A stretch of DNA of 64,000 nt from Litchfieldia stipae (GTDB taxonomy: Bacteria; Bacillota; Bacilli; Bacillales; Bacillaceae_L), in the NCBI RefSeq assembly GCF_014837155.1, contig NZ_JACYHA010000002.1:62001-126000 (forward strand). The letters run 5' to 3'. This document shows positions 1 through 8,522 of the stretch, piece by piece. The notes beneath the pieces were generated by a model that worked only from the letters and a program-made list of their open reading frames with translations, was not told the origin of the DNA and searched no databases. Every line of letters begins with the position of its first letter. Position 1 is the stretch's first letter. The translations under genes were made by a program, and so were the position numbers.

Positions 1-32
1 TCGTATCCTTATTTCTAAATAGCTTCATGCAT

Positions 33-69
33 AAAGAGCATTTCTTCACTTAGAAGGGATGCTCTTTTT
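33..69. terminator. Rho-independent terminator
   Basis: A hairpin with arms AAAGAGCAT (33-41) and ATGCTCTTT (59-67) is followed by T residues. It probably ends a + strand gene lying before the window; the sequence is symmetric enough to work on both strands. Confidence 0.7.
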
Positions 70-209
70 CATTCTTATTATAAAAATACTGATGCTGAAA
101 ATCTTTAATAAGTAATTCTTATCAGAAAACATTGAATATTGACATTATACTTATGTTCATTTGGAGATTACAATAAAAGTGAAGTAAGTAATTACATGGA
201 GGCGATGTT

Positions 210-590
210 ATGATTATTGGGATACATCATGCTCAGATAACCATACCTAAAGGAACGGAAGAAACGGCTAAACAATTTTATTGTGACCTTCTTGGATTAA
301 TAGAAAAAGAAAAGCCAGACTCATTAAAGCATCGTGGAGGATTTTGGGTAATAGTTGGGGAAAGTGAAGTTCATATTGGGACAGAGGATGGTTTTGATCG
401 TTTAACAACAAAAGCTCATATAGCCTATCAAGTAGAGAATCTGTCATATTGGAGAAGTGTACTAGAACAAAATAATATTCAGGTCCTTGAAGGAATTCCA
501 ATACCAGGATATCAACGATTCGAGTTTAGGGATCCATTTGGAAATAGAGTCGAGATGATTCAGGCAATTGAGGGTCCTTTCATTCGATGA
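210..590 (+). CDS. VOC family (glyoxalase/bleomycin-resistance fold) protein
   Basis: A 126-residue protein of the vicinal oxygen chelate superfamily, single-domain size. It opens with the typical first strand (IGIHHAQITIP) and ends with the second module motif RFEFRDPFGNRVEMIQ, the usual C-terminal metal-ligand strand with its final Glu. Members include glyoxalases, dioxygenases and antibiotic-binding proteins, and the substrate cannot be told from sequence. The ATG follows GGAGGCGATGTT, a good ribosome binding site. The gene stands before a run of nucleotidyltransferase, acetyltransferase and kinase genes on the same strand, an accessory-looking set. Family call is firm, function unknown. 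Confidence 0.85.
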   Translation: MIIGIHHAQITIPKGTEETAKQFYCDLLGLIEKEKPDSLKHRGGFWVIVGESEVHIGTEDGFDRLTTKAHIAYQVENLSYWRSVLEQNNIQVLEGIPIPGYQRFEFRDPFGNRVEMIQAIEGPFIR

Positions 591-672
591 AATAAAGGAT
601 AATTGCCGCCTTATGTTGAACGTACATAAGGATAGAAGTGATTCTTTAGATTTAGTAATAGGTGGGAGTATA

Positions 673-1464
673 GTGTATATAAGTTGGGACACGAGTTCAC
701 TTGATGTTAAAAACGTAGTTCATCAGATTTTAAGAGAGTCAAAAGGGATTATTAGAGATAATTTCATCGGATTGTATGTACATGGTTCATTGGCGATGGG
801 CGGGTTTAATCCTCAGAGTAGTGATATAGACATTATAATTGTAACGAGAAAATTGTTGACTGTTGAAGCGAAAGTTAGCTTGGCTCAACTGTTATTAAGA
901 ATTTCTAACAATCCATATCCAATTGAAATTAGTTTTCTGAATATAGAACACTTAAAAAAGTGGGAGCATCCATTGTCATATGATTTCCATTATAGTGAAT
1001 ATTGGAGAACTCGTTATGAGGTGGATATGGCAGTAGGAACTAAACAATATATGAACAATGGACAACAAACAGATCCAGATTTAGCAGCACATATTACAAT
1101 TATAAATCACCGTGGCATTTGTGTAGAAGGTATACCAATAACGGAAGTATTCCCATCAGTTCCTCGTGCGGATTATATATCCTCAATCATGGGAGACTAT
1201 TCCGATTGTTTAACAAATATAGAGATAGAACCTATCTATTGCACATTGAATTTAATTCGAGTGTATTGGTATTTAAAAGAAGATGTGATTTCTTCAAAGT
1301 ATGAAGCGGGTATATGGGGAGCATCAACTTTTCCAGCAGAAATAGCGGCAACGGTGAAAAAAGTGTTGGATTGTTATAAGGATGAAAAAGGTAATATTGA
1401 GATTAAGAGAAATGAACTTTTATTATTTAGAAATTATATAGTTAATCAGGTGGGGAATTATTAA
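673..1464 (+). CDS. Aminoglycoside adenylyltransferase-like nucleotidyltransferase (DUF4111 type)
   Basis: A nucleotidyltransferase of the AadA/ANT type. The catalytic signature G-S-x(11)-D-x-D is visible as HGSLAMGG followed by SSDIDIII (Gly38, Ser39, Asp51, Asp53), and a C-terminal helical domain with the typical WGAST motif follows. I chose the GTG at 673 because GGTGGGAG lies just before it and because the resulting 263 residues match the usual family length of about 260. Longer in-frame starts (TTG 568, ATG 613) would overlap the preceding VOC gene and have poorer ribosome sites. Family members transfer AMP to streptomycin or spectinomycin. Whether this chromosomal copy gives resistance is not known. 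Confidence 0.8.
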   Translation: MYISWDTSSLDVKNVVHQILRESKGIIRDNFIGLYVHGSLAMGGFNPQSSDIDIIIVTRKLLTVEAKVSLAQLLLRISNNPYPIEISFLNIEHLKKWEHPLSYDFHYSEYWRTRYEVDMAVGTKQYMNNGQQTDPDLAAHITIINHRGICVEGIPITEVFPSVPRADYISSIMGDYSDCLTNIEIEPIYCTLNLIRVYWYLKEDVISSKYEAGIWGASTFPAEIAATVKKVLDCYKDEKGNIEIKRNELLLFRNYIVNQVGNY

Positions 1465-1521
1465 ATTAACCAGTGATGGAGAGTTTTTATTTGAACTAAG
1501 CAGATATTGAGAGGTGATATT

Positions 1522-1932
1522 TTGGTAACTGAAATTCGCCAAGTTAATAAGGAAGACGTTTGGGAATTAAGGCATAAAGTTATGTGGCCAAATAAGGAAT
1601 ATGATTTTATAAAATTAAAAGATGACGATGAAGGGATTCATTTTGGGTTATTTATAGAGAAAAATTTAATATCTGTTATTTCACTTTTTATAAAAAATGA
1701 CGATGCTCAATTTCGAAAGTTTGCTACATTGCAGCAAGAACAAGGGAAAGGTTATGGAACAGCACTGCTAGACTTTATATTAAATGAAGCAGAAAGCTAT
1801 GGTGTGAAGAGGATTTGGTGTAATGCAAGAAAGAATAAGGCAGATTTTTATAAGAAATTTGGATTTGTTGAAACCAATTCTACTTATATCAAAGAAGGGA
1901 AATCCTTTGTCATCATGGAGAAATACTTGTAG
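1522..1932 (+). CDS. GNAT family N-acetyltransferase
   Basis: A 136-residue acetyltransferase. The acetyl-CoA binding motif A is seen as EQGKGYGTALLDFIL (Q/R-x-x-G-x-G/A), and motif B as ADFYKKFGFVETN near the C-terminus. The start is set at the TTG at 1522 because GAGGTG sits 6 bases before it; the TTG at 1507 has no ribosome site. Acceptor substrate is unknown. It lies 18 bases before the next gene on the same strand and may be cotranscribed with it. Confidence 0.85.
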   Translation: MVTEIRQVNKEDVWELRHKVMWPNKEYDFIKLKDDDEGIHFGLFIEKNLISVISLFIKNDDAQFRKFATLQQEQGKGYGTALLDFILNEAESYGVKRIWCNARKNKADFYKKFGFVETNSTYIKEGKSFVIMEKYL

Positions 1933-1950
1933 CGGGTTAGGTGGTTTATT

Positions 1951-2463
1951 GTGAAAAAAATAGTATTGATAGGTTCTGGAGGCTCAGGTAAATCTACTTT
2001 GGCAAGAAAACTAGGTAAAAAGCTAAATATCCCTGTATATCATCTCGATGCATTATTCTGGAAACCGAATTGGGTAGGTGTCTCGCGTGCAGAACAAATT
2101 AAAGTTCAACATGAATTAGTGAAAGAACAAGAATGGATAATAGACGGCAATTATGGTGGGACAATGGAGATTAGACTTAATGCAGCAGATACCATTATTT
2201 TTCTAGATATTCCTAGAGTTATATGTACATATAGAGCCTTAAAACGAATGATTCAATATAAAAATAGAACGAGGCCGGATATGGGAGAAGGCTGTGAAGA
2301 AAGACTAGATTTTGCTTTCTTAAAATGGGTTTGGGAGTATCCAAAAACAAAAAGACCTGATATCTTAAAACGGCTTAATCAGCTGTCTGAAGATAAGCAA
2401 GTGTATATTTTAAAATCAACAGGAGAAGTTCAATGTTTTTTAGATAAGGTGATAGAAAAATAG
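1951..2463 (+). CDS. P-loop NTPase, adenylate-kinase-like (DNA topology modulation FlaR type)
   Basis: A 170-residue small-molecule kinase fold. The Walker A motif GSGGSGKST occupies residues 8-16, followed by YHLDALFWKPNW, a motif typical of the FlaR/topology-modulation group of AAA-like kinases. Asp35 in LDALFW and the lid-like region DMGEGCEERLDF are also typical. Family members are usually annotated by homology only, and the true substrate is unknown. It starts with GTG behind AGGTGG and follows the acetyltransferase gene by 18 bases, so the two could form a small operon. Confidence 0.75.
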   Translation: MKKIVLIGSGGSGKSTLARKLGKKLNIPVYHLDALFWKPNWVGVSRAEQIKVQHELVKEQEWIIDGNYGGTMEIRLNAADTIIFLDIPRVICTYRALKRMIQYKNRTRPDMGEGCEERLDFAFLKWVWEYPKTKRPDILKRLNQLSEDKQVYILKSTGEVQCFLDKVIEK

Positions 2464-2499
2464 AGTAAGACTTATTTAGCATTTTTATAGGGGGATACC

Positions 2500-3561
2500 A
2501 TGAATTCTTCAATTAATGTAGGAAGAGTTACAAAAGTTCTTGTTGATAAAACGAGAAAGGAGTTTTATGAAGAAAATAAAGAGTTTCGTTCTTTTCCAAT
2601 TAGTATATTTTATCCTACGGAAGAAATTACAACTGAATCGAATCTTATTTCTTTATTTCATACAGCAAGAAATGAAGCAATTGATGTGTTTTCAAAAGTT
2701 GGTATTAGCAAAGAACAGTTAAATGAAGTGAAGACATTTGTTAAGGAACATGCTGAGCCTGTACGAAATATCTCTTTTCCAGTATTGTTGTTATCTCCAG
2801 GTTTCGGTATTGACAGAGACTTATATATAGAGGTCATTACAGCCATAGTACAAAAAGGATATATAGTTATTACTGTTAGTGTTCCATACGACAGTTTTTT
2901 AACGGTTTTTACTAATAATAAAATCGTCTATCAAGCTAAAGAGTTTCCAGATGATCAGACGCAAGTGTTAACAAGAATGAAAGATATGCAGTTTGTTATA
3001 GAGCAGTTAGAGAAATGGAATCATGAGGAATATTTTAATGGTCTATTTGATACTAGTAAGATTGGAGCATTAGGTCATTCGTTAGGTGGTGTTTCGGTAC
3101 TTAATTTGGCATCAATTGACAATCGAATAAGGTGTGTTATTTTATTTGATGCTAGTTTGTATCTAACAGGTGAGAAGATACCAGAGATTCCTGTTCTAAA
3201 TATCCGTCAAGAAGCTTCAAGCTATGATGAATTTATAACAATGTTAATGGAAGAGGAGAGCAAAGCAGTTAGTGAGGTCATAGCTACTACGTACATAGAG
3301 AAACAGTTAAAGCTGTATGAACACTTACCTGTAAGTCGTTCTTTCATAAAAATTATAGGTGCTAATCATCTATCATTCTCAACGATTGGTAGATTTATAA
3401 CAGAAGAACCACAACATGTTATGACTTCCATTCAGGATATTACTATTGCTTACCTTGAAGAATTCTTAAAGGGGAGAACTAACATTTATTTAGACAAAAT
3501 AAATGGAATAACTAGACCAATTGGAGTCGTAGAAATTGATGGAAGAGGTTTACAGCTTTAA
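2500..3561 (+). CDS. Alpha/beta hydrolase, PAF-acetylhydrolase-like
   Basis: A 353-residue alpha/beta hydrolase. The nucleophile elbow GHSLGG lies at residues 192-197 with Ser194 as nucleophile. LLLSPGFGIDRDLY, about residues 97-110, carries the oxyanion region seen in platelet-activating-factor acetylhydrolase-like lipases and chlorophyllase-like esterases. A late ANHLSFS supplies the probable catalytic His. No signal peptide is seen, so it should be cytoplasmic. The start follows AGGGGG. It is probably an esterase or lipase of unknown substrate. Confidence 0.75.
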   Translation: MNSSINVGRVTKVLVDKTRKEFYEENKEFRSFPISIFYPTEEITTESNLISLFHTARNEAIDVFSKVGISKEQLNEVKTFVKEHAEPVRNISFPVLLLSPGFGIDRDLYIEVITAIVQKGYIVITVSVPYDSFLTVFTNNKIVYQAKEFPDDQTQVLTRMKDMQFVIEQLEKWNHEEYFNGLFDTSKIGALGHSLGGVSVLNLASIDNRIRCVILFDASLYLTGEKIPEIPVLNIRQEASSYDEFITMLMEEESKAVSEVIATTYIEKQLKLYEHLPVSRSFIKIIGANHLSFSTIGRFITEEPQHVMTSIQDITIAYLEEFLKGRTNIYLDKINGITRPIGVVEIDGRGLQL

Positions 3562-3669
3562 TATTTCTTAATAAATGAGTAGAATGAAAGTTTTTTCTAG
3601 ATTAGCCTTATATATATTATATACTTAGAGTCATAAAGGAAATTAACGTTTATAGAGGTGAATAGTTTT

Positions 3670-3840
3670 ATGATGAATGTATTAATCGTCATTGCTTTAG
3701 GTTTGGCTGTTTTCTTTTCATTTGTAGCTTGGCTGAATACGCAAACTATTATAAGAGATTTAACGGAAATAAAGGCTAAGTTAGGAATTGTTGAAGGAGA
3801 GAAAAGCACTTTTCTTGATAGAGACATAGACAACGATTAA
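3670..3840 (+). CDS. Small single-pass membrane protein, unknown
   Basis: A 56-residue protein starting at ATG 3670 behind AGAGGTGAAT. Residues 3-22 form a hydrophobic segment (NVLIVIALGLAVFFSFVAWL) and the rest is a short charged tail with a possible helix (IIRDLTEIKAKLGIV). No family is recognised. The strong ribosome site and independent position support it as a real gene. Confidence 0.6.
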   Translation: MMNVLIVIALGLAVFFSFVAWLNTQTIIRDLTEIKAKLGIVEGEKSTFLDRDIDND

Positions 3841-3863
3841 AAAAATGTGATATTAGGGGAAAT

Positions 3864-4577
3864 TTATCGTTTCCCCAATGAAAATCCTTCGAATAGTCTT
3901 CCACCGTATGGTTCTAGTACCTTGTCGATTAAGACAACGATCTTATCAATGTCATTTGTTTTGTAGTAGGTATCAAATGCAACAACAAATTCGTTTGCAA
4001 GTTTCTTGTCATAATGAGCTAATGAGCGAACAGTCCATTTTGATGAACCTATCCATTTACGTTGGGTTCTAAGAATAAATTCACTAAGCAAGCTACCGAG
4101 TGTATTAGCAATAAATATGGCTTCGCCTCTATTATTACTGCCGATTAAGTCATCTAAAGCATCTGTTATGAAATATCGTTTTAGATGTATGGTTTCCTTT
4201 GACCATGGTGTTGGGCCTTGTTCTAATAATTTCTTTGCTTCTTTTTTTATTTCAGATAACACGCCGGAATCTTTTATTATGAACCCTTCGTGCACCATTC
4301 TAGGCATACTAGGTCTTGCTTCGTTACAATCTTTTTCAAAAAAGTAGCGGTATGATGTTAAGTTATGTGCAAATAATTCAATTGGCCAGCCTATTTCAAC
4401 TAGAGATTCCCGATAAGAAGATACTAGGCTATTGTCGAAAATCACTATATCTAAATCAGAGGTTTCAGTAGCTTCTCCCCGAATGACACTACCAGCTAAG
4501 ATGGCACCATGACAATGTGGAAAATGTTTCTCAACAAACTTGGTGGCAGCGACTATATGATTTGGTCTATTTTTCAT
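3864..4577 (-). CDS. Nucleotidyltransferase domain protein
   Basis: A 237-residue protein with the polymerase-beta-like nucleotidyltransferase signature: GS at residues 29-30 and SDLDIVIFD with Asp41 and Asp43. The rest is helical and resembles HEPN/KNTase-type C-terminal regions. The start is the ATG at 4577 because AAGGAGC precedes it at good spacing; the upstream ATG at 4622 lacks one. The stop codon lies in the loop of a small GGGGAAA/TTTCCCC hairpin (3856-3876). No partner antitoxin gene is adjacent. Function unknown; a drug-modifying or regulatory enzyme is possible. Confidence 0.75.
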   Translation of the reverse strand: MKNRPNHIVAATKFVEKHFPHCHGAILAGSVIRGEATETSDLDIVIFDNSLVSSYRESLVEIGWPIELFAHNLTSYRYFFEKDCNEARPSMPRMVHEGFIIKDSGVLSEIKKEAKKLLEQGPTPWSKETIHLKRYFITDALDDLIGSNNRGEAIFIANTLGSLLSEFILRTQRKWIGSSKWTVRSLAHYDKKLANEFVVAFDTYYKTNDIDKIVVLIDKVLEPYGGRLFEGFSLGKR

Positions 4578-4705
4578 AAACTTGCTCCTTTTTCGATAAT
4601 GAATATAGGGGTATTTTAACATTAAATTATCAAAAAAGTTATTAATATCTGCAGGATTGATGACATGTATGTTGAAATTAGTACTAATTAAATTAGAGGT
4701 GATTC

Positions 4706-5407
4706 ATGATGAAGCAGATTATAGCACTAGGTGGAGGAGGATTTTCGATGGAGCCTGAAAATCCTTTGTTAGATACATATATCCTAAGCCAATCAAGTAA
4801 GTCAAATCCGCAGGTTTGTTTTGTTCCAACAGCGAGTGGGGATTCAGAAAACTATATTAACCGGTTTTATCAATTCTTTCAGAACCAAGAGTGCCAGCCT
4901 TCACATCTATCTTTATTTAAACCACCAACAAAAGATTTAGAATCGTTTATTTTAGAAAAGGATATTATTTATGTTGGTGGAGGAAATACGAAGAATTTGC
5001 TCGCGCTTTGGAAGGAGTGGGGGTTAGACAGCATTTTAAGAAAGGCATGGGAGCAAGGTGTAATTCTAGCAGGGATAAGTGCAGGGTCAATTTGTTGGTT
5101 CGAAGAGGGTGTAACAGATTCATTCGGGGGTGGATTAGAACCACTAGATTGTCTAGGATTCTTAAAGGGAAGTAATTGTCCACACTATGACGGTGAATCA
5201 GATCGTAGACCAACGTACCAACAACTAGTCGCTAGTCAAAAAATAAAGCAAGGTTTAGCTGCAGACGATGGAGTGGCCATTCATTTTATCAATCAAGAAA
5301 TAAAAAAGATTGTGAGCTCTAGACCTAATGCCAAGGCATACCAGGTTTTTTTTGAAGGTAAAGTAATAGAAAAAGAGCTTGAAACGGTCTATTTAGCATT
5401 TAATTAG
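4706..5407 (+). CDS. Peptidase S51 family protein (dipeptidase E-like)
   Basis: A 233-residue class-I-glutamine-amidotransferase-like fold. It begins IIALGGGGFS, has YVGGGNTKNLLALW about residues 90-103 and the nucleophile motif GISAGS at residues 123-128, where Ser125 corresponds to the catalytic Ser of peptidase E. A CPHYD segment likely supplies the His. Family members cleave Asp-X dipeptides or process cyanophycin. This one resembles the Bacillus YgaJ-type group. Start ATG behind AGAGGTGAT. It is a single gene with its own ribosome site. Confidence 0.85.
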   Translation: MMKQIIALGGGGFSMEPENPLLDTYILSQSSKSNPQVCFVPTASGDSENYINRFYQFFQNQECQPSHLSLFKPPTKDLESFILEKDIIYVGGGNTKNLLALWKEWGLDSILRKAWEQGVILAGISAGSICWFEEGVTDSFGGGLEPLDCLGFLKGSNCPHYDGESDRRPTYQQLVASQKIKQGLAADDGVAIHFINQEIKKIVSSRPNAKAYQVFFEGKVIEKELETVYLAFN

Positions 5408-5499
5408 TTTTTCCTTGGGGAGAAGCGGGGAGTATGTTTTAATAAAAGAAACAAAGAAATTTAGCGTAAATTAATTGAATAGGAGCAACAAGGTCAATC

Positions 5500-5703
5500 A
5501 TGAAAAGATTTAAATTGAAGGATGATTTTAAAGGCTTCAAAAAAGGAACACAGTTTTATTTGGTTGCAGAATCGGAGTTCATCGGGATTAAAGAGTTCGT
5601 ATTTAGAACGATTGATTTATCGGTAAGGATCTCTACTAATGAAAGAGAAATGTTACATTATTTCGTGGAAATTACTTCTTTCTATAGTGAGGATACAAAG
5701 TAA
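5500..5703 (+). CDS. Small hypothetical protein (67 aa)
   Basis: A 67-residue, Phe- and Lys-rich soluble protein (begins MKRFKLKDDFKGFKKGTQF). No domain is recognised. An AGGAG and an AAGGT lie before the ATG and a strong terminator (5767-5815) follows, so I take it as real. Confidence 0.55.
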   Translation: MKRFKLKDDFKGFKKGTQFYLVAESEFIGIKEFVFRTIDLSVRISTNEREMLHYFVEITSFYSEDTK

Positions 5704-5766
5704 GAAGACATAATGGTTATACGATGATTGAAAAAAATTAATGAAAGTGAAAAAATAAAAAAATTT

Positions 5767-5815
5767 ATTCCGTCTCAATTTCAAAAGTATACTTAGTTAT
5801 GAGACGGAATTTTAT
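5767..5815 (+). terminator. Rho-independent terminator
   Basis: Perfect 11-bp arms ATTCCGTCTCA (5767-5777) and TGAGACGGAAT (5800-5810) are followed by TTTATG. It closes the 67-aa gene. The rest of the interval up to 6002 is AT-rich and shows nothing else I can name. Confidence 0.75.
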
Positions 5816-6002
5816 GATTTTTAATTTAGTTCCTATAATATATATTATGTTAACTAGAATAAACAAAATAAAATATTAAATGATTATTTTAATGCTCCCT
5901 CCTGTTAGATGATTACATAACCAATTGCAAGATATTTTCCAGTTTGCTATATTGATAGAATATATAAGAAACAATTTCTTATTAGAAATGAGGTGAGATC
6001 TA

Positions 6003-6932
6003 TTGAAAAAATATACCGTCCTATTACTGCTTGTTTTAGCAAATTTATTCTGGGCTGGAAATTATGTGTTTGGAGAGTATTTAGTTGCTGAAATGACACC
6101 GATTCAAATGACGTTTTCGCGCTGGTTGATTGCTCTATTCTTGTTGTTCCCACTTGCTCATTGGATTGAACGACCTGATTGGAAAAGTGTATGGAAAAAA
6201 TGGAAAACACTTTTGGTGTTAGCGATCCTTGGTATTATTAGTTATAATTTTCTTTTATACGAAGCCTTACAATACACTTCTTCACTGAATGCATCTTTAG
6301 TTAATTCGATCAATCCTGCTGTATTAGTTTTGTTTTCTGTTTTGTTTTTAAAGGAGAAATTGAGATTGAAGCATGGAATTGGAATCGTTATTTCACTGTT
6401 AGGTGTTCTGTTAGTATTAACAAAAGGTCAACTGCAATTGATTTTTCATAATACATACAATCATGGTGATCTTTTGATGTTAGTCGCGATTGTGTTATGG
6501 ACGATTTATTCGATTATTAGCCGAAAAACGAAATCGATTCCACCCATTGCAGCAACAACGGTCTCCGTCTTATTTGCATTAATCTTGTTACTTCCAATCA
6601 TCTTTTTTTCAGATGTCGAGTTTAATATGAACCTAAGTAATCAGGCCTTGATTGGTATCATTTATATGGGAGTATTTCCATCAGTAGGGTCTTTTATCTT
6701 TTGGAATGTTTCATTACGTCATATAGATGCTAGTAAAGCTGGAGTATACTTAAATTTGATTACGGTTTTCACAGCAATCATCAGCTTACTTTTGGGCAAA
6801 TCGATTACATTGATTCAAGTACTTGGGGGAATTCTCGTGTTTACAGGGGTCTATTTAACTACTAAAACAAGTCATACTACAGCGAAAGATACTTCAATAC
6901 CTACACAATCTAAGAAATTGACTGGCTCTTAA
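6003..6932 (+). CDS. EamA/DMT family transporter
   Basis: A 309-residue drug/metabolite transporter with ten predicted membrane helices arranged as two EamA repeats. The first starts at LVLANLFWAGNYVFGE, the second at LMLVAIVLWTIYSIISRK; each ends in a GxxLVLTKG- or GGILVFTGVYL-type helix. Such proteins export or import small metabolites, amino acids or nucleotide-sugars; the substrate is not predictable. Starts at TTG behind GAGGTGAGATC. A clear terminator follows. A second EamA protein is encoded at 11477-12433. Confidence 0.9.
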   Translation: MKKYTVLLLLVLANLFWAGNYVFGEYLVAEMTPIQMTFSRWLIALFLLFPLAHWIERPDWKSVWKKWKTLLVLAILGIISYNFLLYEALQYTSSLNASLVNSINPAVLVLFSVLFLKEKLRLKHGIGIVISLLGVLLVLTKGQLQLIFHNTYNHGDLLMLVAIVLWTIYSIISRKTKSIPPIAATTVSVLFALILLLPIIFFSDVEFNMNLSNQALIGIIYMGVFPSVGSFIFWNVSLRHIDASKAGVYLNLITVFTAIISLLLGKSITLIQVLGGILVFTGVYLTTKTSHTTAKDTSIPTQSKKLTGS

Positions 6933-6949
6933 GTTTTATTAACAAAATT

Positions 6950-6981
6950 AAAACGGTGCCTGGCTTATGACACCGTTTTTT
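6950..6981 (+). terminator. Rho-independent terminator
   Basis: Arms AAAACGGTG (6950-6958) and CACCGTTTT (6971-6979) are followed by T residues, after the EamA transporter gene. Confidence 0.8.
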
Positions 6982-7072
6982 ATGCAAGTATGGATGTAAA
7001 AGGTCTAAATTTCATATTTCCTCAATATTTTATACAAAAGTATTAAAATTTTCTTATTAAGGAGAAATGACT

Positions 7073-7291
7073 ATGGCTGTTGTGCACTTTATTGATGGAA
7101 GAACGGTTGTATTAAGTCAGTATTTAGCTAACATTCCTGCTGTAGACCAGGCGATAAAAGTTAAAGGACGTAAAGGAAAAGTCATCAATGTAATCGAAAT
7201 TGATGAAAATCAAGTCCAAGTGTATGTAGAGTTAGAAGCAAAAAATAAAAATCAGGTTGCTGCAAAGGACACGAAAAAGAAAAAGCGATAA
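7073..7291 (+). CDS. Small hypothetical protein (72 aa), Lys-rich tail
   Basis: A 72-residue protein starting at ATG 7073, chosen because AAGGAG lies 8 bases before it. The first 58 residues look like a compact beta-rich domain (VVHFIDGRTVVLSQYL, KVINVIEIDENQVQVYVEL). The end is a Lys-rich tail (DTKKKKR). I do not recognise the family. It ends only 9 bases from the convergent xerS-like gene. Confidence 0.6.
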   Translation: MAVVHFIDGRTVVLSQYLANIPAVDQAIKVKGRKGKVINVIEIDENQVQVYVELEAKNKNQVAAKDTKKKKR

Positions 7292-7300
7292 GACTCGTGC

Positions 7301-8380
7301 TTAGTCCTTTGGGATATCCATTTTATCGACTGCACTCCTTAAATCATCATTTCGTATATGGGTATAGATCATCGTTGTTTGAATGGATGAATGCCCTAAT
7401 TGTCTTCTTAGTTTTGGTACATCATTTATTTCTGAATGATATCTTGTGGCAAATGAATGACGCAATTTATGAACGGATAGGGAAGGCTTACCAAATGCAA
7501 CAGCATATTTCTCAATCAACTTTTCAATTGATCTGGCTGTGAGCCTTCTTGATTTTCCTTTAGGTCCCATTGCTGCTGCTACAAATAGTGCTTTATTGCT
7601 TTTATCTACCTCATAGCGAACGGCTCTGATTTTTAAGTATTCTTGAAGGTCATCCATCGCTATTTTACTAAAATAAACATATTGTTCTTTATTACCTTTG
7701 CGAATGACTCTTGCTGAGAACTTGCTGAAATCGATATCGTCTAAATCTAAATTGACAACCTCTGAAAGTCGTAGTCCAGAACCCAATATGAGGGATACAA
7801 TTGCCGTATCACGTTCAAGATTTAATTTATGAAAGTTTGATAGCTTCTTATTTTCTTTCACCAATTCTCCGTAATCAGAGGCAATGAAGCGTCTGAATTT
7901 CTCATATTCATCTCCAAGTAGAATTTTTCCTTCCATTTTATTTGCGATTGTTTCCATACTTTCTTTAAGCTCATTAAATTCAATTTTCGCCATCACGTTA
8001 CGCTGGAGATAGGGCTTCAGATCTCTAGTTTCTGCGATGTTTTGTAAGTAGTTAAACAACGATTTGAGTGCTGACAATTTGCGATTAACTGTGATTTCTT
8101 TGTTTTTCATTTCATATGTAAGAGCTTGTAAAAATCCTTCAACTTGCTGTACAGTTAGTGATTCTAGAAATTCTAATGGAATCTCTTTAATTGAGCCGTT
8201 ATAAAGTTGCTCAGATACAATCCAGTTAAAGAAGATTTTGAAATCATGACAGTAATTTAATAACGAGGCTGCCGAAAGCTTTCGACGTTTATGATCGAAA
8301 TATTCTTCAACATACCATGGTAATTCCTTAACAATGATGTTCAATTTTTTATAAAGCTGTTGTTGTGATTCACTTACCAT
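7301..8380 (-). CDS. xerS: Tyrosine recombinase, XerS-like
   Basis: A 359-residue phage-integrase-family recombinase. The N-terminal SAM-like core-binding domain spans about residues 15-125, the catalytic domain about 150-355. All catalytic residues are present: Arg204 (GSGLRLSEV), Lys228, His304 and Arg307 (HKLRHSF), His330 (LGHSS) and Tyr339 (MIYTH). Length and the long inter-domain insert resemble XerS, the single Xer recombinase of streptococci, which also occurs as an additional Xer in some Bacillus. It would act on a dif-like site in chromosome dimer resolution or on an integrated element. Start ATG behind AGGTGAATTTTT. A promoter and an inverted repeat lie just upstream (8415-8464). 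Confidence 0.8.
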   Translation of the reverse strand: MVSESQQQLYKKLNIIVKELPWYVEEYFDHKRRKLSAASLLNYCHDFKIFFNWIVSEQLYNGSIKEIPLEFLESLTVQQVEGFLQALTYEMKNKEITVNRKLSALKSLFNYLQNIAETRDLKPYLQRNVMAKIEFNELKESMETIANKMEGKILLGDEYEKFRRFIASDYGELVKENKKLSNFHKLNLERDTAIVSLILGSGLRLSEVVNLDLDDIDFSKFSARVIRKGNKEQYVYFSKIAMDDLQEYLKIRAVRYEVDKSNKALFVAAAMGPKGKSRRLTARSIEKLIEKYAVAFGKPSLSVHKLRHSFATRYHSEINDVPKLRRQLGHSSIQTTMIYTHIRNDDLRSAVDKMDIPKD

Positions 8381-8414
8381 AAAAATTCACCTCAATCCGA
8401 TTTATCCTATATTT

Positions 8415-8443
8415 AGTTTACAATTCATTCTTTATTACGTCAA
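8415..8443 (-). promoter_or_regulatory. Sigma-A promoter of the xerS-like gene
   Basis: On the minus strand, TTGACG (8438-8443) and TAAACT (8415-8420) are separated by exactly 17 bases. The -35 box overlaps the left arm of an inverted repeat (8431-8464). Confidence 0.6.
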
Positions 8444-8464
8444 ATTTATATTTTGCGTAATAAA
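8431..8464. repeat. Inverted repeat at the xerS promoter (operator or Xer-site candidate)
   Basis: Perfect 9-bp arms TTTATTACG (8431-8439) and CGTAATAAA (8456-8464). They continue inward with CAAA (8441-8444) and TTTG (8452-8455) after a single unpaired T. The left arm covers the -35 box of the minus-strand promoter. It could be an autoregulatory operator or a recombination site for the adjacent recombinase. Confidence 0.5.
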
Positions 8465-8522
8465 CTATTTGAGAAATATTCGATGCTTCAATCCACCTCT
8501 TTTAAAGCATCGAAGTTTATTA

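Noticed and set aside
139-174. TTGACA and TACAAT ahead of the VOC gene as a promoter
   Set aside because: Spacing is 24 bases, outside the usable range.
568-672. Longer N-terminus of the nucleotidyltransferase overlapping the VOC gene
   Set aside because: The GTG at 673 has the best ribosome site and gives the usual family length.
3864-4577. Nucleotidyltransferase as a MNT-type antitoxin of a HEPN/MNT toxin-antitoxin pair
   Set aside because: The protein is too long for a minimal MNT antitoxin and no HEPN partner gene lies next to it.
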